NCBI GenBank assembly: GCA_905221605.1
Contig: CAJNDS010002340.1
Location: forward strand, 417,250-481,249
Source of the DNA: Symbiodinium natans
Lineage: Eukaryota > Sar > Dinophyceae > Suessiales > Symbiodiniaceae
DNA: 64,000 nucleotides
Reading direction: 5' to 3'
The notes under the pieces were generated by a model. The model made no database searches. It saw only the letters and a list, made by a program, of their open reading frames with translations, and had not been told where the DNA came from. The position numbers and the translations under genes were made by a program. Below are positions 1 through 11,092 of the stretch, piece by piece (within the stretch, counting starts at the first letter, position 1; every line of letters begins with the position of its first letter).

Positions 1-1250
1 CGGGGGTACCTTATTGGGGGCCCTTATTACAAGCGCATCCAAAGGGCATCCTACTATTTGGGGTCTATATTGGGGGGGTCCCCTGTTTTCGTAAACCCCC
101 ATATCCCGTATACAATTACTCTGTATTATGTTAAGGTTCGGCATGTGCTATTGCATTGTACCGTCTTGTGGCTTGAATATTATCATATTACAAGCGTGGG
201 AGCCGAGCACCGGACCCGAAGTGCACCCCCCGTGAAGTCTCAGGGCTACCACCAATTAGGGCATCCCGGTCAGAGGCACAAACCGCCTACTCGCCGACTG
301 CCGGAAAGCTCGAGTTCGAAGCCCCAGCGCATCACATCTTAAACCCCAAATCCCAAACCCCCGACGCCCTAAACTCAGGGCCTAGGCCGCCCCCCTACGT
401 TGGGAGGCGGTGCTTTAAGCCCTTCGACCTCAATGGCGCAAGCCGGCCCAGGTCGCTCGCCCGCCTCCCACAGCATGGGGGTCGGTAGCACCCACGATGG
501 CCCCGGTACCGGAACACTTTTTTTTCGGGACCAGTACTGTAATTACCCTAAACCCCGCCCCCCGTCCTGGGCGTCGCTGGCCTTTTTGGAGGGGTATGTC
601 CAGGGCTCCCAGGACCAGGACCCCTGGCCGCAGGGTGCTCAACCAGGGGCCTAAGGCCGCAGGCGCTCAAACAAGCTGTTTTTTGGCTTCCTGCGCCCAC
701 TCGGCCTGAACGGCCCGGGACCTGCCTGGGAGCCTCCTTAGAATCTGCGATTTGCTTCAGACAGAAACCTTTTTACAACTCCTGACATTCAGGACGGAAG
801 AAGTGTTTAGAAATGGACTGTTGTCTGAGTTTAGGCCTAAACCCTAAAAGGAATAGGTGTGGGTGGAACAAATACAGAGCTAGATCGGCTCCAGTGCATC
901 TTGCAACTGACTCGCATCTGGTTTCGTAGATTGAACCGGTCTCCAGCAAAGTAGATTGCTTCGGAACCGACGGCCATCTACTGAACGACTCAATGCATTG
1001 ACTGAGGCGCGAAACAGGCATGAATGGCACCGAGATTGCTTAGGAACTGCGACAAGCCAAGAAAAGAAACAGGACAGGACCGGCTGCACGTGGCCCGGGC
1101 CGAAAGCCCTGCGGAAGTGTTGGCGAACCGGCTGTACGGGGCTCTGGCTAGCGGGCATGCGCGTGTAGGCGCTCAATGCTTGACACTCACAAGCGGAGGC
1201 AGCACTTGCGAAGACTGAAGAACACAGCTGCAGTGCTGCGAGTTCCCAAT
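1..1250. other. No supported gene
   Basis: Only short overlapping open frames on both strands are seen, without a convincing exon, plus a few degenerate CCCTAAA units near 338-375. The first 110 bases contain G-rich fragments of the kind that recur as short inverted-repeat elements elsewhere in the window. An open minus frame at 880-1260 could be coding but nothing in it is recognised. Confidence 0.4.
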
Positions 1251-1255
1251 GGGGG

Positions 1256-4200
1256 CTCACGGGAGGGCCTCTGGGGGATCGATGCAGTGCTGCTCGGCAG
1301 CGCGCAGCTGCTCAACCGGCCGTGCCTCGAAACGCTGTTGGGCTCGACGGCGACGGTTGATTGAGCGGGCGGCCGCACGGCAGAGCACAACCGCTATCTT
1401 GCCAAGGAGCTCAGACTTGACAGTGGCTGGGTCACGCTGCAGGGCGGCCGCGGCAGACTCGGCAATACCGTGGATGACAGCAGCAGCCTCCTTGCCAAGA
1501 CCACCCTGGGCCTCGAACACAACCGGCTGTTGGGTGGCTTTGCCGCCTTGGACGGCGTGGGGTGGGAGGAAAGTGTTAGAAGGCCTTCCACAATCGAGCC
1601 AAAGCTGTCTTCACGAAGCTTTCGACCTTGTTCCACAGCCTAACCTTCACAACATCTACGCCTTATCACAGCAAACCCTAAACCCTAAACCCTAAGCCCT
1701 AAACCGCCTGCCTCAGTTTCTCCACCGCAGCCTTCAAAAAGCCCTCGTCGCCCGAGAGGAAGGCTACCAGCTCCTGCGGCAAGGGATGTGTTGTCGGGTT
1801 TGGGGTTTAGGGTTTAGGGTTTAGGGTTTGGGGTTTGGGATTTAGGGCTTAGGGGCTTAGGGGCTTAGGGGCTTAGGGGCTTAGGGGCTTAGGGGCTTAG
1901 GGGCTTAGGGGTTCGTACCTCCAAGCTTGGCTGGCTGTAGCTTCTTTGAGTGCAGCGCCTTGGGGCGTTTTGTTGTGGGATCTTGGCAATGATTCGAAGC
2001 TGAACTTAAGCTCGAAGCCCCCCTCAAACAAAACGGGTTTCGGGGAACTTCAGGAGGCGGTTACTTAGGGAAGCTACACTGCAGGTCATGAGGTCTAACA
2101 GCTACCCTTACTGGTGGGTCATGAGGTCTAAAGGCTACCCTTACTGGGTCATGTGGGCACAGCGGTGTTAGCTGCAGAAATCTTCTGCTGCTCTACCTGC
2201 TGACTCCGTGCAGCGCATCTTCGCTTCTCGTCCGGGGGGGTTTGGGAGCTTGAGCATCCAAGAGTCCAAGAGAGGCCCACTCTTAAGCAGGGGGGGGGGT
2301 TTAGGGTTTACTGTTTAAGCACTCTTAAGCAGGGGGGTTAGGGTTTAGGGTTTACTGTTTAAGCACTCTTAAGCAGGGGGGGGGTAAGGGTTTAGGGTTT
2401 AGGGTTGCCTTTTCAAGGTTCAGGGTGTTCTTGTAGGCAGGACAAGGACGCAGTCCTGGCGGTGGCTTGAATGGGCCGATGCCTGCTCCAGGAGCGAGAG
2501 CACTTTCTGCCGATCCCCCTGCAGAAGAGGGTTCGGCTGGTTCAGGGTAGGGGCAATAGGGTTTAGGGTTTAGGGTTCAGGGTTTAGGGTTTAGGGTTTA
2601 GGGTTTAGGGTTTTGGGTTTAGGGTTTAGGGCTTAGGGCTTAGGGTTTAGGGTTTAGGGCTCAGGCTCGGGGTTGGGGATTCGCGGCTTGGCCAGCAAGG
2701 TCGTTCTTCGCTCGCAGGGATGTGTTCTACACGTCGGAGGGGCGGGACGGCATCGCGGCGAACGCAGCAATGGTTTCTACTTCTGCCTATGCGAAGCTGG
2801 TCTTGGTGCCACGCGCGGCTTACGCTTCTGGTGTTGGGCGGTGGATCAGCCTCCCTAAACCCTAAACCCTAAACCCGAAACCCTAAACCCTAAACCGCTT
2901 CTCTTCGCCCTCTTGCACCGCGCAGGGCGCTGAACCCCTGAAGCTCGAATCTCCACCACAGCTTCCAGGGACACCATCACTGTGGACTTCAGGCACTTGA
3001 GAGGGCTCCCCCTATGTTTCCTGCAAGCCCTAAACCCTAAACCCTAAACCCTAAGCCCTAAACCCTAAACCCTAAACCCTAAACCCTAAACCCTAAACCC
3101 TGCGAACAAGAACTTGGGAAGAGGAGCTTAGTACTCCAAGCCACACTCCAAGCCTCCTCCCGGGCCAGTTTCAGCAGCCCCGCCAACTTGCTCAGGCTCG
3201 CAAGGATATCCGCCACCTGCGACTTTTGGGGTTTGAAACCCGAAACTCGAAACCCTAAACCCTAAACCCTAAACCCTAAAACCTAAACCCTAAACCCTAA
3301 ACCCTAAACCCTAAACCCTAAACCCTAAACCCTAAACCCTAAACCCCAAACCCCAAACCCCAAACCCCAAACCCCAAACCCCAAACCCAACCAACCGAGC
3401 CCCGAAAAGGTCCCAGTCTCTGAGCGGGGCGGCCTCTGCTGACTGGAAGCCCTCCAGGACAGCCTCCGGAGCGCAGGAGCACTTGCGGCAGGTTGAGAGT
3501 TTGAGTGTTTTGGGCTTAGCCCTAAACCCTAAACCCTAAAACCTAAACCCAAACCCAAACCCTAAACCCGAGGAAGGGACGCCGCGATGCCAGGATACAA
3601 CGTGGCTTTCGGGAATGAACCCTCAAAGTACCCTTTAGAAAGTAGCTCCTCAGTACTTAAGCAAATGTCGTTGAAGAATAAAAGATAAGCTTCTCCATGT
3701 AAACATGAATGGAGCCATCTGGAGACTAAAAACTTTTGACGGGTCAACGTGCGTGGGGGATGGAGACCCTAACCCTAAACCCTAAACCCTAAACCCTAAA
3801 CCCTAAACCCTGAACCCTGAACCCTGAACCCTGAAGTGCGCCTGCACTGCTTCCGCCTGGATCATGCGATCCACTGCCCGGACGCCCGGGACCCGAACGG
3901 GGACGGCGGAGGACAGCGGATCGCAGCCGCGCACGACATGGCGGCGCGGTGCTGCGGAATCGAGGTGAGTTTGGAGCCTGTTTAGGGTTTAGGGTTTAGG
4001 GTCTAGGGTTTAGGGTTTAGGGCTTAGGGTTTAGGGTCTAAGGTTTAGGGTTTAGGGTTGAGAGCTTAGGTTTAGGGTTCTTGGGTTTGGGCTCTATCAG
4101 GGTTCTTGGGCTTGGGCTCTATCTTGGGTTCCAGGGTTTGGGCAACTTGAGGCGTATGTTTCGGGCCGTCTGCTGAGGAGCCTGCATGGCCTGCATCATC

Positions 4201-5803
4201 CTCATAACAAGAACTGCAATCATAACCGAACAATAGTCATGAGTAAAGAATCATATAAGGAGAATGACAGCAATCATGCAAGAAATCATCGCAAAAACAC
4301 CTGCCGGTCCCTACGTTTGCCGTCGCGCATTCTTTTTCATTGTTTTTTAGGAACGATTGGTAATCAAGTGTGCCCCTGCACCAAGTAATTAGGCATCAAA
4401 AAATGCTGCCCCCACGCTACATGAGTGAGGGAAATCGAACTTGTGGGCAGTCCGGGTCCCTTTTTGGGGGTCCTTGTTCTTCAGGGCTGCCGGTGCGAAA
4501 GAAAGGGAACACCAGAAACAAACAATGGACCCGAATTTCGAGAACTGGAACCCTAAACCCTAAACCCTAAACCCTAAACCCTAAACCCTAAACCCTATGT
4601 AGTGGGGGAGCCGCGCCTTCCAAAGCCTCTGCTTCCTGGGCGAGGACCTTCGGACCCATGCTCCGGAGGCGCAGGAAGTTTTCCTCAGAGCTTAGGGTTT
4701 AGGGTTTAGGGTTTAGGGTTTTGGGTTTTGGGTTTTGGGTTTTGGGTGTTGGGTGTTGGGTTTTGGGTTGTGGGTGTTGGGTGTTGGGTTTTAGGGTTTA
4801 GGGTTTTGGGTTTTGGGTTTTGGGTTTTGGGTTTGGGGTTTTGGGTTTTGGGTTTTGGGTTTTGGGTTTTGGGTTTTGGGTTTTGGCGGGGGGGGGGGGG
4901 GGGGGGGGGGGGCGCCCCTTGGGATTTTCTAAGCGCGCGCAGCAGGGAGAACCACAATGGGATCAATGATGTTTTCTATTGTCCTTATTAGTGAGAAATA
5001 CTAACAGAAGTAATATTTATATATATATATATATATATATGTATATACACAGTCTTCGAAATATATCATACGACGTACAAGAAGGTTTCTAATGACAACA
5101 AGAAGAACCGCTGGGGCAGCAGAGCCTCATAACGAACCCTCCAGTCGTTGCTTGTCGCCAGCGCTTCCATCATGGAGACGTCCGCCATGTCCTCGCTTGT
5201 GCGAGAGAGGCCGCTGGCGCGGGGATGTCCAGAAAACGCCCCACCTCCCTGCAGCTGCGAGCCGGAATGCGACAGCAGCATGGCGGCGAGGGGCAACTTC
5301 GTCACCCTAAACCCGAAGCCCTAAACCCTGAACCCTGAACCCTGAACCCTGAACCCTAAACCCTAAACCCTAAACCCTAGACCCTAGACCCTAAACCCTA
5401 AACCCTGGACCCTAGACCCTAAACCTAAACCCTAAACCCTAGACCCTAATCCCTAAACCCTAAACCCCAACACCGAAGCCGGGTCGGCCACTCCAGCTGC
5501 AAGCTGGCTGTCGCTGAGCTCGCGGCAACGGAGGCTGTCCATGGAGAACATGACGGGCTCTCTTTGAGAAAAAAGATGAACAAACGACTTTACTTCCTCA
5601 AACGGTCGGGTGTCACTATACCCGGAGGGATTATGAACATACACCGGTGCCTGCTTTGCACACTGCGCAGAAACCGCCAGCACGGAGCCGCGAAGAAGCC
5701 AAAGCGGCATCGGAGGGCGGGAGCAAACTTGAGCAAAACCATTCCGGGACGCTCGGCCTGAAAATCTGCCGGTCCCGGACAAGGCTGATCTCTTGCCAAG
5801 CAT
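1256..5803 (-). CDS. Unidentified multi-exon gene (exon group)
   Basis: A series of minus-strand coding islands separated by telomere-type repeats. In transcript order they are: ~5803-5470 (possible start MLGKRSALSG, later YVHNPSGYSDTRPFEEVKSF), ~5300-5085 (SEDMADVSMMEALATSNDW), ~4690-4610 (ENFLRLRSMGPKVLAQEAEA), ~3487-3400 (APEAVLEGFQSAEAAPLRDW), ~3222-3120 (VADILASLSKLAGLLKLARE), 3028-2896 (LKSTVMVSLEAVVEIRASGV), ~2510-2440 (DRQKVLSLLEQASAHSSHRQ), ~1778-1700 (ELVAFLSGDEGFLKAAVEKL) and ~1530-1256 (EAAAVIHGIAESAAAALQRD). Most have an AG acceptor on the right and a GT or GC donor on the left, often formed by the repeat itself (G|GTTTAGGG). The 3028-3120 intron is 90 bp made almost wholly of the repeat. 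No domain was recognised, and it is not certain that all islands belong to one gene or that the 5803 Met is the true start. Confidence 0.45.
1799..1912 (+). repeat. Variant telomeric array, TTTAGGG turning into GGGGCTTA
   Basis: TTTAGGG units pass into about eight consecutive copies of an 8-bp variant GGGGCTTA (about 1850-1912). The variant is locally homogeneous, which suggests slippage or unequal exchange after the array arose. Confidence 0.8.
2086..2155. repeat. Two-copy 33-bp direct repeat
   Basis: GTCATGAGGTCTAA followed by GCTACCCTTACTGG occurs twice in tandem with few differences, and a partial third copy (GGGTCATG) follows. Confidence 0.7.
2280..2405. repeat. Three-copy ~45-bp repeat carrying telomeric units
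   Basis: The block CACTCTTAAGCAGGGGGG followed by TTTAGGG units and TTTACTGTTTAAG occurs three times in tandem. The telomeric heptamers were therefore amplified as part of a larger unit, a different route from simple array growth. Confidence 0.75.
3837..3964 (+). CDS. Putative plus-strand exon, unidentified
   Basis: An open, very G+C-rich frame reads RLHCFRLDHAIHCPDARDPN and ends ARCCGIE directly before a strong donor, GAG|GTGAGT. The left side ends CCTGAAG, a usable acceptor, behind CCCTGAA repeats, and TTTAGGG repeats follow. It lies on the opposite strand to its neighbours. A minus-strand frame here is also open, so the strand call is moderate. No family was recognised. Confidence 0.45.
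4719..4912 (+). repeat. TTTTGGG-type variant array ending in a ~24-base G run
   Basis: TTTAGGG passes into about twenty units of TTTTGGG with some TGTTGGG, then an uninterrupted G run near 4888-4912. This is a likely G-quadruplex former and a likely source of assembly or length error. Confidence 0.8.
5014..5048. repeat. AT dinucleotide microsatellite
   Basis: A (TA)n run of about 15 units followed by TATGTATATA, in an intron-like stretch. Confidence 0.85.
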
Positions 5804-6409
5804 ACCCTAAACCCTAACCCTAAACCCTAAACCCTAAACCCCAAACCCTTTTCTGTCCCTTGCACATTCGGCTTCGGCTCCAAGTCGAGGTGTCACACAC
5901 TCAACGGGGCCTACTAAGAGGCTGCCGGGCTTCCGACATGCGGGTTTAGGGCGAAGGAAGGCTTCAAAGCTTCGGCTACTCCTGGCTTCGCTTCCATAGG
6001 AGGGTTTAGGGTTTAGGGTTTAGGGTTTAGGGCTTAGGGTTTAGGATTTAGAGTTTAGCTACGTCCCCTGAGCCGCACTTCGGACCCCGAAGTTCGACGC
6101 ATCACCGCATGAATTCGCCAGCCTTTTGGCACAAACTCTGGTTCAAAGCCAGAGCTTTCCGTGGCCTTACCTTATGTCCGTCGTCGGGATCTTGCTCTCA
6201 CGGGGTGGCGTCTATTTTGACCCAAAAACAGAGCCGCCTCTGCTGTCAGAAGGTCATCTGGGAGTAACGGGTGACCCCCCTTCGGCTGGGTCGGCTCTCT
6301 TCCTCGGTATTTAGGGTTTAGGGTTTAGGGTTTAGGGTTTAGGGTTTAGGGTTTAGGGTTTAGGGTTTAGGGTTTAGGGTTCCGGGCTTAGGGTTTAGGG
6401 TCCCTTCAT

Positions 6410-6503
6410 TCAGGAATACACCCTCTTGGCCGCAGAATCAATGTGCCCCATGACCAGGCGTCCCCAAACCACGAGAGCCTGCTGGAATGCCCAAATCTCC
6501 TCA
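6410..6503 (-). CDS. Putative terminal exon, unidentified protein
   Basis: After a good acceptor (GTTGCAG|) the minus strand encodes EEIWAFQQALVVWGRLVMGH, then IDSAAKRVYS and TGA. It would be the last exon of a gene whose earlier exons lie at higher coordinates. No family was recognised. TTTAGGG repeats lie immediately downstream in the transcript sense. Confidence 0.45.
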
Positions 6504-6712
6504 CTGCAACTCCATGTTGCAGAAAGCAAGTGATGGCAAACTATGGCAAATATCATAACCCCAAACCCTTTGGGGGTTTAGGAGTTTAGAGCTTACAGGG
6601 TCTCACAAGTTCTCCAAACCCCCAAACCCCAAACCCCAAATCCCAAATCCCAAACCCCAAACCCTAAACCCTAAACCCCTGTTTCGCAAGCAAAATCCTA
6701 ACCTCCACCTTC

Positions 6713-9258
6713 TCAGGCCCCGGCTTCGCGATCGTTGCCCCAGGAGGTGGACCAGGAGCCACGACTCCGCCGGCCGCCGTCGTCCCGGCCCTCGTTGTTT
6801 GGGGTTTTAGGGGTTTCAGGTTTTGGGGTTTAGGGTTTTTGGGGTTTTGGGTGTTTCCTTTTTTTGTTTTGGGAAAAAAGGGGGGGGTGTTTGGGGGGGC
6901 TGGGAGGTTCGGGGGGATTGGGGCTACTGGGGGGGTTTGGGTCAATTGAAGTGAATTGAGCCAGAAGCGATTCGAACAAACTTTCTTACACTCGACTTGT
7001 CGGCTGTTTAGACAAATAGCATACGTAATTCAGAGTGATGCCACCTACAATTTCCATTTTTTTGTCTTGAAGGTTCAGGGTTTAGGGTTTAGGGTTGAAT
7101 TAGCGTTTAGGGTTTAGAAGGATGTATCTTGAGAACTAGGTGTGGGGGTCTCTCAGGCTTCGAGTGAGCTTGGTTGCGGCTGAATGCCCACTTCGGAATG
7201 AGCACTGGGCAGGTTGCCTGCGACACTTTGCGGCTTTGAGGGTTTAATATGTGGGTGGTTGTCAAAATGATGGTCCCTTTTTGGATCCCTATTATACTAC
7301 GGCACCTTGTATTTACGGTACCCCAAAAGAGATCATAATTTTGACTACCACCCATGCATGGTGTGCAGGCTGAAACCAAAACCCTAAACCCTAAACCCCT
7401 AAACCCCTAAACCCCTAAAGCCCTAAAGCCCTAAACCCCTAAACCCCTAAACGGCACAGCTTCTGAGGCCATAACGCCGCGGTCGTCATGGTCCCATTTC
7501 CTGCCCTTGTCCTCACCCATGAAGTAGGGCCAGCTGAAGTTGAGGGGGTTCAGCGTTCAGGGTTTAGGGTTTAGGGTTTAGGGTTCAGGGTTCAGGGTTC
7601 AGGGTTTAGGGTTTAGGGTTTACAGTTTAGGGTTTAGGGTTCAGGGTTCAGGGTTTAGGGTTTAGGGAGGCTCTGCCCAGATCTTCCAAAACCCCTAAAT
7701 TCATGACTATGCACTAATTCATCATCACTACCCTTAGTATACATTAGGGTATATTCCGTCATTAAGGGGTTTCTTGGAATATCTGGGGAAGTCGAAGAGA
7801 GAGAGTTCAGGCATGTCAGCCCCAAGCACCTCCAAACTTCAAGCAGCAACACGGCTCCTCTTCATAGTCGTAGTCATCGTAGCCGCGCTTCTTCTCCCAA
7901 TCGTCTCCTGTTGGAACGCAAGATCGGCTGCAAGTCTGAGGGCTTAGGGCCTAGGGTTTAGGGTTGAGGGCGGAGGGTTGAGGGTTGAGGGTTTAGGGTT
8001 TAGGGTTTAGGGTTTAGGGTTTAGGGTTTAGGGTTTAGGGTTTAGGGTTTAGCAAAGGCCGGGCTCCGTCATCGCGTCGCGAGCGGCCCCCTTTGCTTCT
8101 GTCGTTGTACCCATTCTTGCTGGAGCTGGTGTTCCAACCTTGCTGCGACAGCTCTGCCCAGATCTTCAAAAACCCCGTAATCAATGACTATACACTACTT
8201 CATAATTACTATCCTCAGTATACACTAGGGTAGGTTCCTTAATCAAGGGGTTTGGAAGAGCTGGGTGGTTATGTTTAACCATTCTAGGGCGTGGAAAGAG
8301 CAAACAGAAGTCAGACCGGAATGCGGGATCATTCTGAGTGCCATACGGTCATCGCGCCAGTCCTCCTCCTCTTCCCACTCATCATCGTCGTAGGCCTCCA
8401 TTTAGGGTTTAGGGTTTAGGGTTTGAGTTAAGGGTTTAGGGTTTAGGAACCCTAAGCCCTAAACCCTAAACCCTGCAACTGTGAAGACCTTTCTCACAGC
8501 GAAGGCAACTGCAGAGATACTGATGGGAGGGCCCTCCTTCCGTCGGCCCTTGCCGCTGCTTTTGCCGCCGCCACCAGAGGACCAACCTACAACGGTTTAG
8601 GGTTTAGGGTTTAGGGTTTAGGGTTTAGGGTTTAGGGTTTAGGGTTTGGAGTTTGGGGTTTGGGGTTTGGGGTTTTGGGTTTAGGGTTTAGGGTTTAGGG
8701 CTCTCGGGTGTACCGGGGAGATGCAATCTGCCGTTCGATGACGTCACTTGTGTGGGAAAATGGAAGGGAAGTTGAGTTCCCCCTCCTGCCCCCCGTGTCC
8801 AATAACAGACGCATCCGAAGCAGAGCAGCAATAAGCTAAGTCCACAAGATCAGATCAATCCCCACCCTGCCCGCAACAAATGAGCCATGGCTGGCGCCTG
8901 ACCAACCATCCTTGGAGCGTGATCCGCCTTTTCTGTCTCGCTCCTGGACACGCCAGGACATCAAGGTGAATCTGGACATGAATGCCGCAACAAACTGGCC
9001 CGATCCGCTTGTTGAAACACGGGCAGGCAACTCAGACTAAACCCCAAACCCTAAACCCGGCAAGCAAGTCTGTCCCATGATTCCGACTCGTCATACTCGT
9101 CGTACTCGTCATATTCATCGTACTTGTCGCGCTTGCTGCGCTTGTCGGGCTTGTCGTACTTGTCGTACTTGTCGTACTTGTCATGCTTGTCGTTGCTCCA
9201 CTTCTTCTCCTTCCACTTGCTGTCATCTTCCCACTCCTCCTCCCACTTGTCCTGACAA
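6713..9258 (-). CDS. Low-complexity D/Y/W/K/G-rich protein, multi-exon
   Basis: Minus-strand islands share a distinctive composition of aspartate, tyrosine, tryptophan, lysine and glycine. In order they are: ~9258-9066 (DKWEEEWEDDSKWKEKKW, then a run of DKYDKYDKYDK and DEYDEYDE), ~8580-8480 (GWSSGGGGKSSGKGRRKEGP), ~8400-8345 (EAYDDDEWEEEEDWRDD), ~8146-8065 (QQGWNTSSSKNGYNDRSKGG), ~7912-7862 (GDDWEKKRGYDDYDYEEEP), ~7540-7460 (YFMGEDKGRKWDHDDRGVM) and ~6800-6713 (GRRSRGSWSTSWGNDREAGA, stop). The 9.2-kb exon encodes a tandem DKY/DEY repeat. Such composition is common in RNA-binding or condensate-forming proteins, but no folded domain is visible, so no function is given. The acceptor of the ~8146 exon lies at the edge of a MITE-like element. 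Exon boundaries are approximate and the start was not found. Confidence 0.5.
7252..7354. mobile_element. MITE-like palindromic element
   Basis: The two ends form an imperfect ~34-bp terminal inverted repeat: the left end begins TGGGTGGTTGTCAAAATGAT and the reverse complement of the right end begins TGGGTGGTAGTCAAAATTAT. Total length is about 103 bp with no coding potential. Target duplications could not be fixed. Confidence 0.55.
7676..7787. mobile_element. MITE-like element, family A copy 1
   Basis: A 112-bp palindromic element with terminal inverted repeats beginning CCCAGATCTTCC on the left and CCCAGATATTCC on the right (complement), continuing into AAACCCC. The interior is AT-rich, with GACTATGCACTA and TTAGTATACATTAGGGTA. 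It is about 80% alike to the element at 8157-8265, which makes it a repeat family. Confidence 0.7.
8157..8265. mobile_element. MITE-like element, family A copy 2
   Basis: A 109-bp second copy of the family at 7676-7787, with ends CCCAGATCTTC and, complemented, CCCAGCTCTTCC. On the minus strand its edge reads ATCTGGGCAG and directly abuts a coding island, so the element appears to supply the 3' splice acceptor, as described for introner elements. Confidence 0.7.
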
Positions 9259-9327
9259 GTCGCACCAGAAAACCCTAAACCCTAAACCCTGAACCCCAAA
9301 CCCTAAACCCCAAACCCTGAACCCTAG

Positions 9328-9646
9328 AAGATGAAGCACGCAGAGCCTTCGACTCGGGCATCTTCGGTATCCAGGACTTCAGAGTTCGTGCTCGCCCCTG
9401 GCGCTTCAAGGTCTTCCGGCTTTCGGAGCTTCAAAGGGACTTCGGGTTTAGGGTTTAAGGTTTAGGGTTTAGGGTATTGAGGTTTAGGGTTTAGGGTTGA
9501 GGGTTTAGGGTTTAGGGCTTGGGGCCTAGGGCTTAGGGCTTAGGGCGTAGGGGGAGCTGCAACGACATCAAACACTTCCTCACAAGCCGGAGCGTGACAA
9601 GAGCGAAAGACCTACTGGCTCGCAGGTCCTATCTGGTTCGCTTGAG
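9328..9646 (+). CDS. Partial plus-strand gene, two exons, unidentified
   Basis: Exon 9328-9445 follows a CCCTAG acceptor and encodes FDSGIFGIQDFRVRARPWRF and SELQRDF. It ends at G|GTTTAGGG, a donor made by the telomeric repeat. Exon 9557-9646 follows an AG and encodes CNDIKHFLTSRSVTRAKDLL, ending at GAG|GTGACAG. The junction is phase-consistent (GG + C gives glycine), which favours the plus strand although the first exon is also open on the minus strand. Further exons were not traced and no domain was recognised. The intervening intron is almost entirely degenerate TTTAGGG. Confidence 0.5.
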
Positions 9647-9659
9647 GTGACAGAATCTA

Positions 9660-10430
9660 AACCTGATCCCTCAACCCTGAGCCCTGAACCAAAGCGCTAG
9701 GACTCATTTTCCGATCTGCCTGGCGCGAACCGGAGTTGTACCAATCGCCGTGGTCGTCATCCTTCACTGGGCAACCCTCGAAGGGTTGGGGGAGGGCTTG
9801 CAGCGGGTTGACGAAAACCTTAAGATCTTTTTAAACAAAATGACTCAACCTTAATCCCATCCCTCGCTACCAACCCGATTCCTCGGCAACCTCCACACTC
9901 CCATCACACGAAGAATCCCTGGTCGCCTGAATCCTAACCCTTAGCAACCCTAAACCCCTTAAGATCCGAAGGACTTTGGGGTTTAGGGCTTAAGGCTTAA
10001 GGTTGAACCTCTCGGCCACAACCCAAGAAGAAGAAACTCCCCCAACCCCCCCCCCCCCCAAACGCCTCCTTCTGCCCGCGCGACCACCCCAGCGGTGCTT
10101 TTGCCCTGCGGCGGTTCAGAGTGGAGGGCGGCCGAGGGTCTAGGGCCAATTTACGGTGCAGGAGTAGCCATCTTGTTTACAGGGGGCCTTGCTGGGTAAG
10201 CGTGAATTCAGGGCTTGGGTGCAACAAAAGGTACATGGGGTATGACTTGCTGTGAAGGTGCAAGGTGTAGTTGAAAGGTTTGGGTTTTTCTTTTCACTTT
10301 GCTCGGCTGCTGGCCACTTCAGAAACTATGTACTTGCCTTTGTGAATACAGTAAGTGAAGTTGGTTTTTCGCCATGTGCTTGACAAAAGAACTCTGTAGC
10401 TTCAACTATTTCGGTTTGGGTTGTCATCGG
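9660..10430. other. No supported gene
   Basis: Contains degenerate telomeric units (9660-9690, 9940-9995), a C run near 10045-10060 and AT-richer sequence at 10230-10430. No exon was supported. Confidence 0.45.
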
Positions 10431-10544
10431 CTTGTTCACGATTTGCCTCTCGTTTTGCTCTCTCTCTCTCTCTCTCTTCTGCATGTCTTGTTGTCGTAAT
10501 ATTCCTGTCTTGAATGAATTGGGTGCTTAGTTGTCCTCACCATG

Positions 10545-10890
10545 CTTCTCATTGCCTTCTCCTTCAGAACCTCAATTCCCTGTACTAGCTTAGCTACAAG
10601 TATGCTCCACTCATCCTGAAACACAGAGGCCTTGTCCCCTAAGCCCCAAAGCCCTAAAAACTGAGGGTTTAGGGCCTTAGGGTTCAGGGACTCAAACCTA
10701 ACCCCAAACATAACATTTCGGATGCGCTCCCCTGCCAGCAAAGCACGACGCTGTAGCAAGAACAGCGAAGAACCCTAAACCCCAAACCCCAAACCCCAAA
10801 CCCCAAACCCTAAACCCCTGCTTTGCTGTTGGGGTGCGAGTACGCTTGCAACTCTCGCACGCAGAACCTCGGTGGGTAGTTCCTCCAAAG
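10545..10890 (-). CDS. Exon group of an unidentified minus-strand gene
   Basis: Three coding islands: ~10890-10825 (LEELPTEVLRARVASVLAPQ), ~10757-10700 (LQRRALLAGERIRNVMFG) and ~10607-10545 (DEWSILVAKLVQGIEVLKEK). The last has a clear TTTCAG acceptor and a GTGAGG donor. CCCCAAA/CCCTAAA tracts separate the first two. They could be 3' exons of the gene starting at 13,275 if the stop near 11,095 is not used. No family was recognised. Confidence 0.4.
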
Positions 10891-11092
10891 TAAGGTCGCT
10901 TTTGGGGTCCTTTTCTTAAGGGTGCCGTGGGGATCCAAAAAGGGACCCTAATTTAGAGAACTAAACCCTAAAAACCGCTAAACCCTAAAAACCCGAAACC
11001 CTAAAAAACCTCAACCCTAAACCCTAAAACCCCTAAACTCTAAACTCCGAAAACCCCTAAGAACCCTGGAAACCCTAAAACCCTGTGATCAC

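Noticed and set aside
4706-4991. PKPKTQNPKPK- and GFGFWVLG-type frames
   Set aside because: Translations of the TTTTGGG variant array, open on both strands because the repeat has no stop in those frames.
6308-6400. CRISPR-like regular repeats
   Set aside because: The heptamers are directly adjacent with no spacers, and the genome is eukaryotic.
7107-7379. 90-codon minus frame
   Set aside because: It overlaps a palindromic MITE-like element and telomeric units and shows no coding character.
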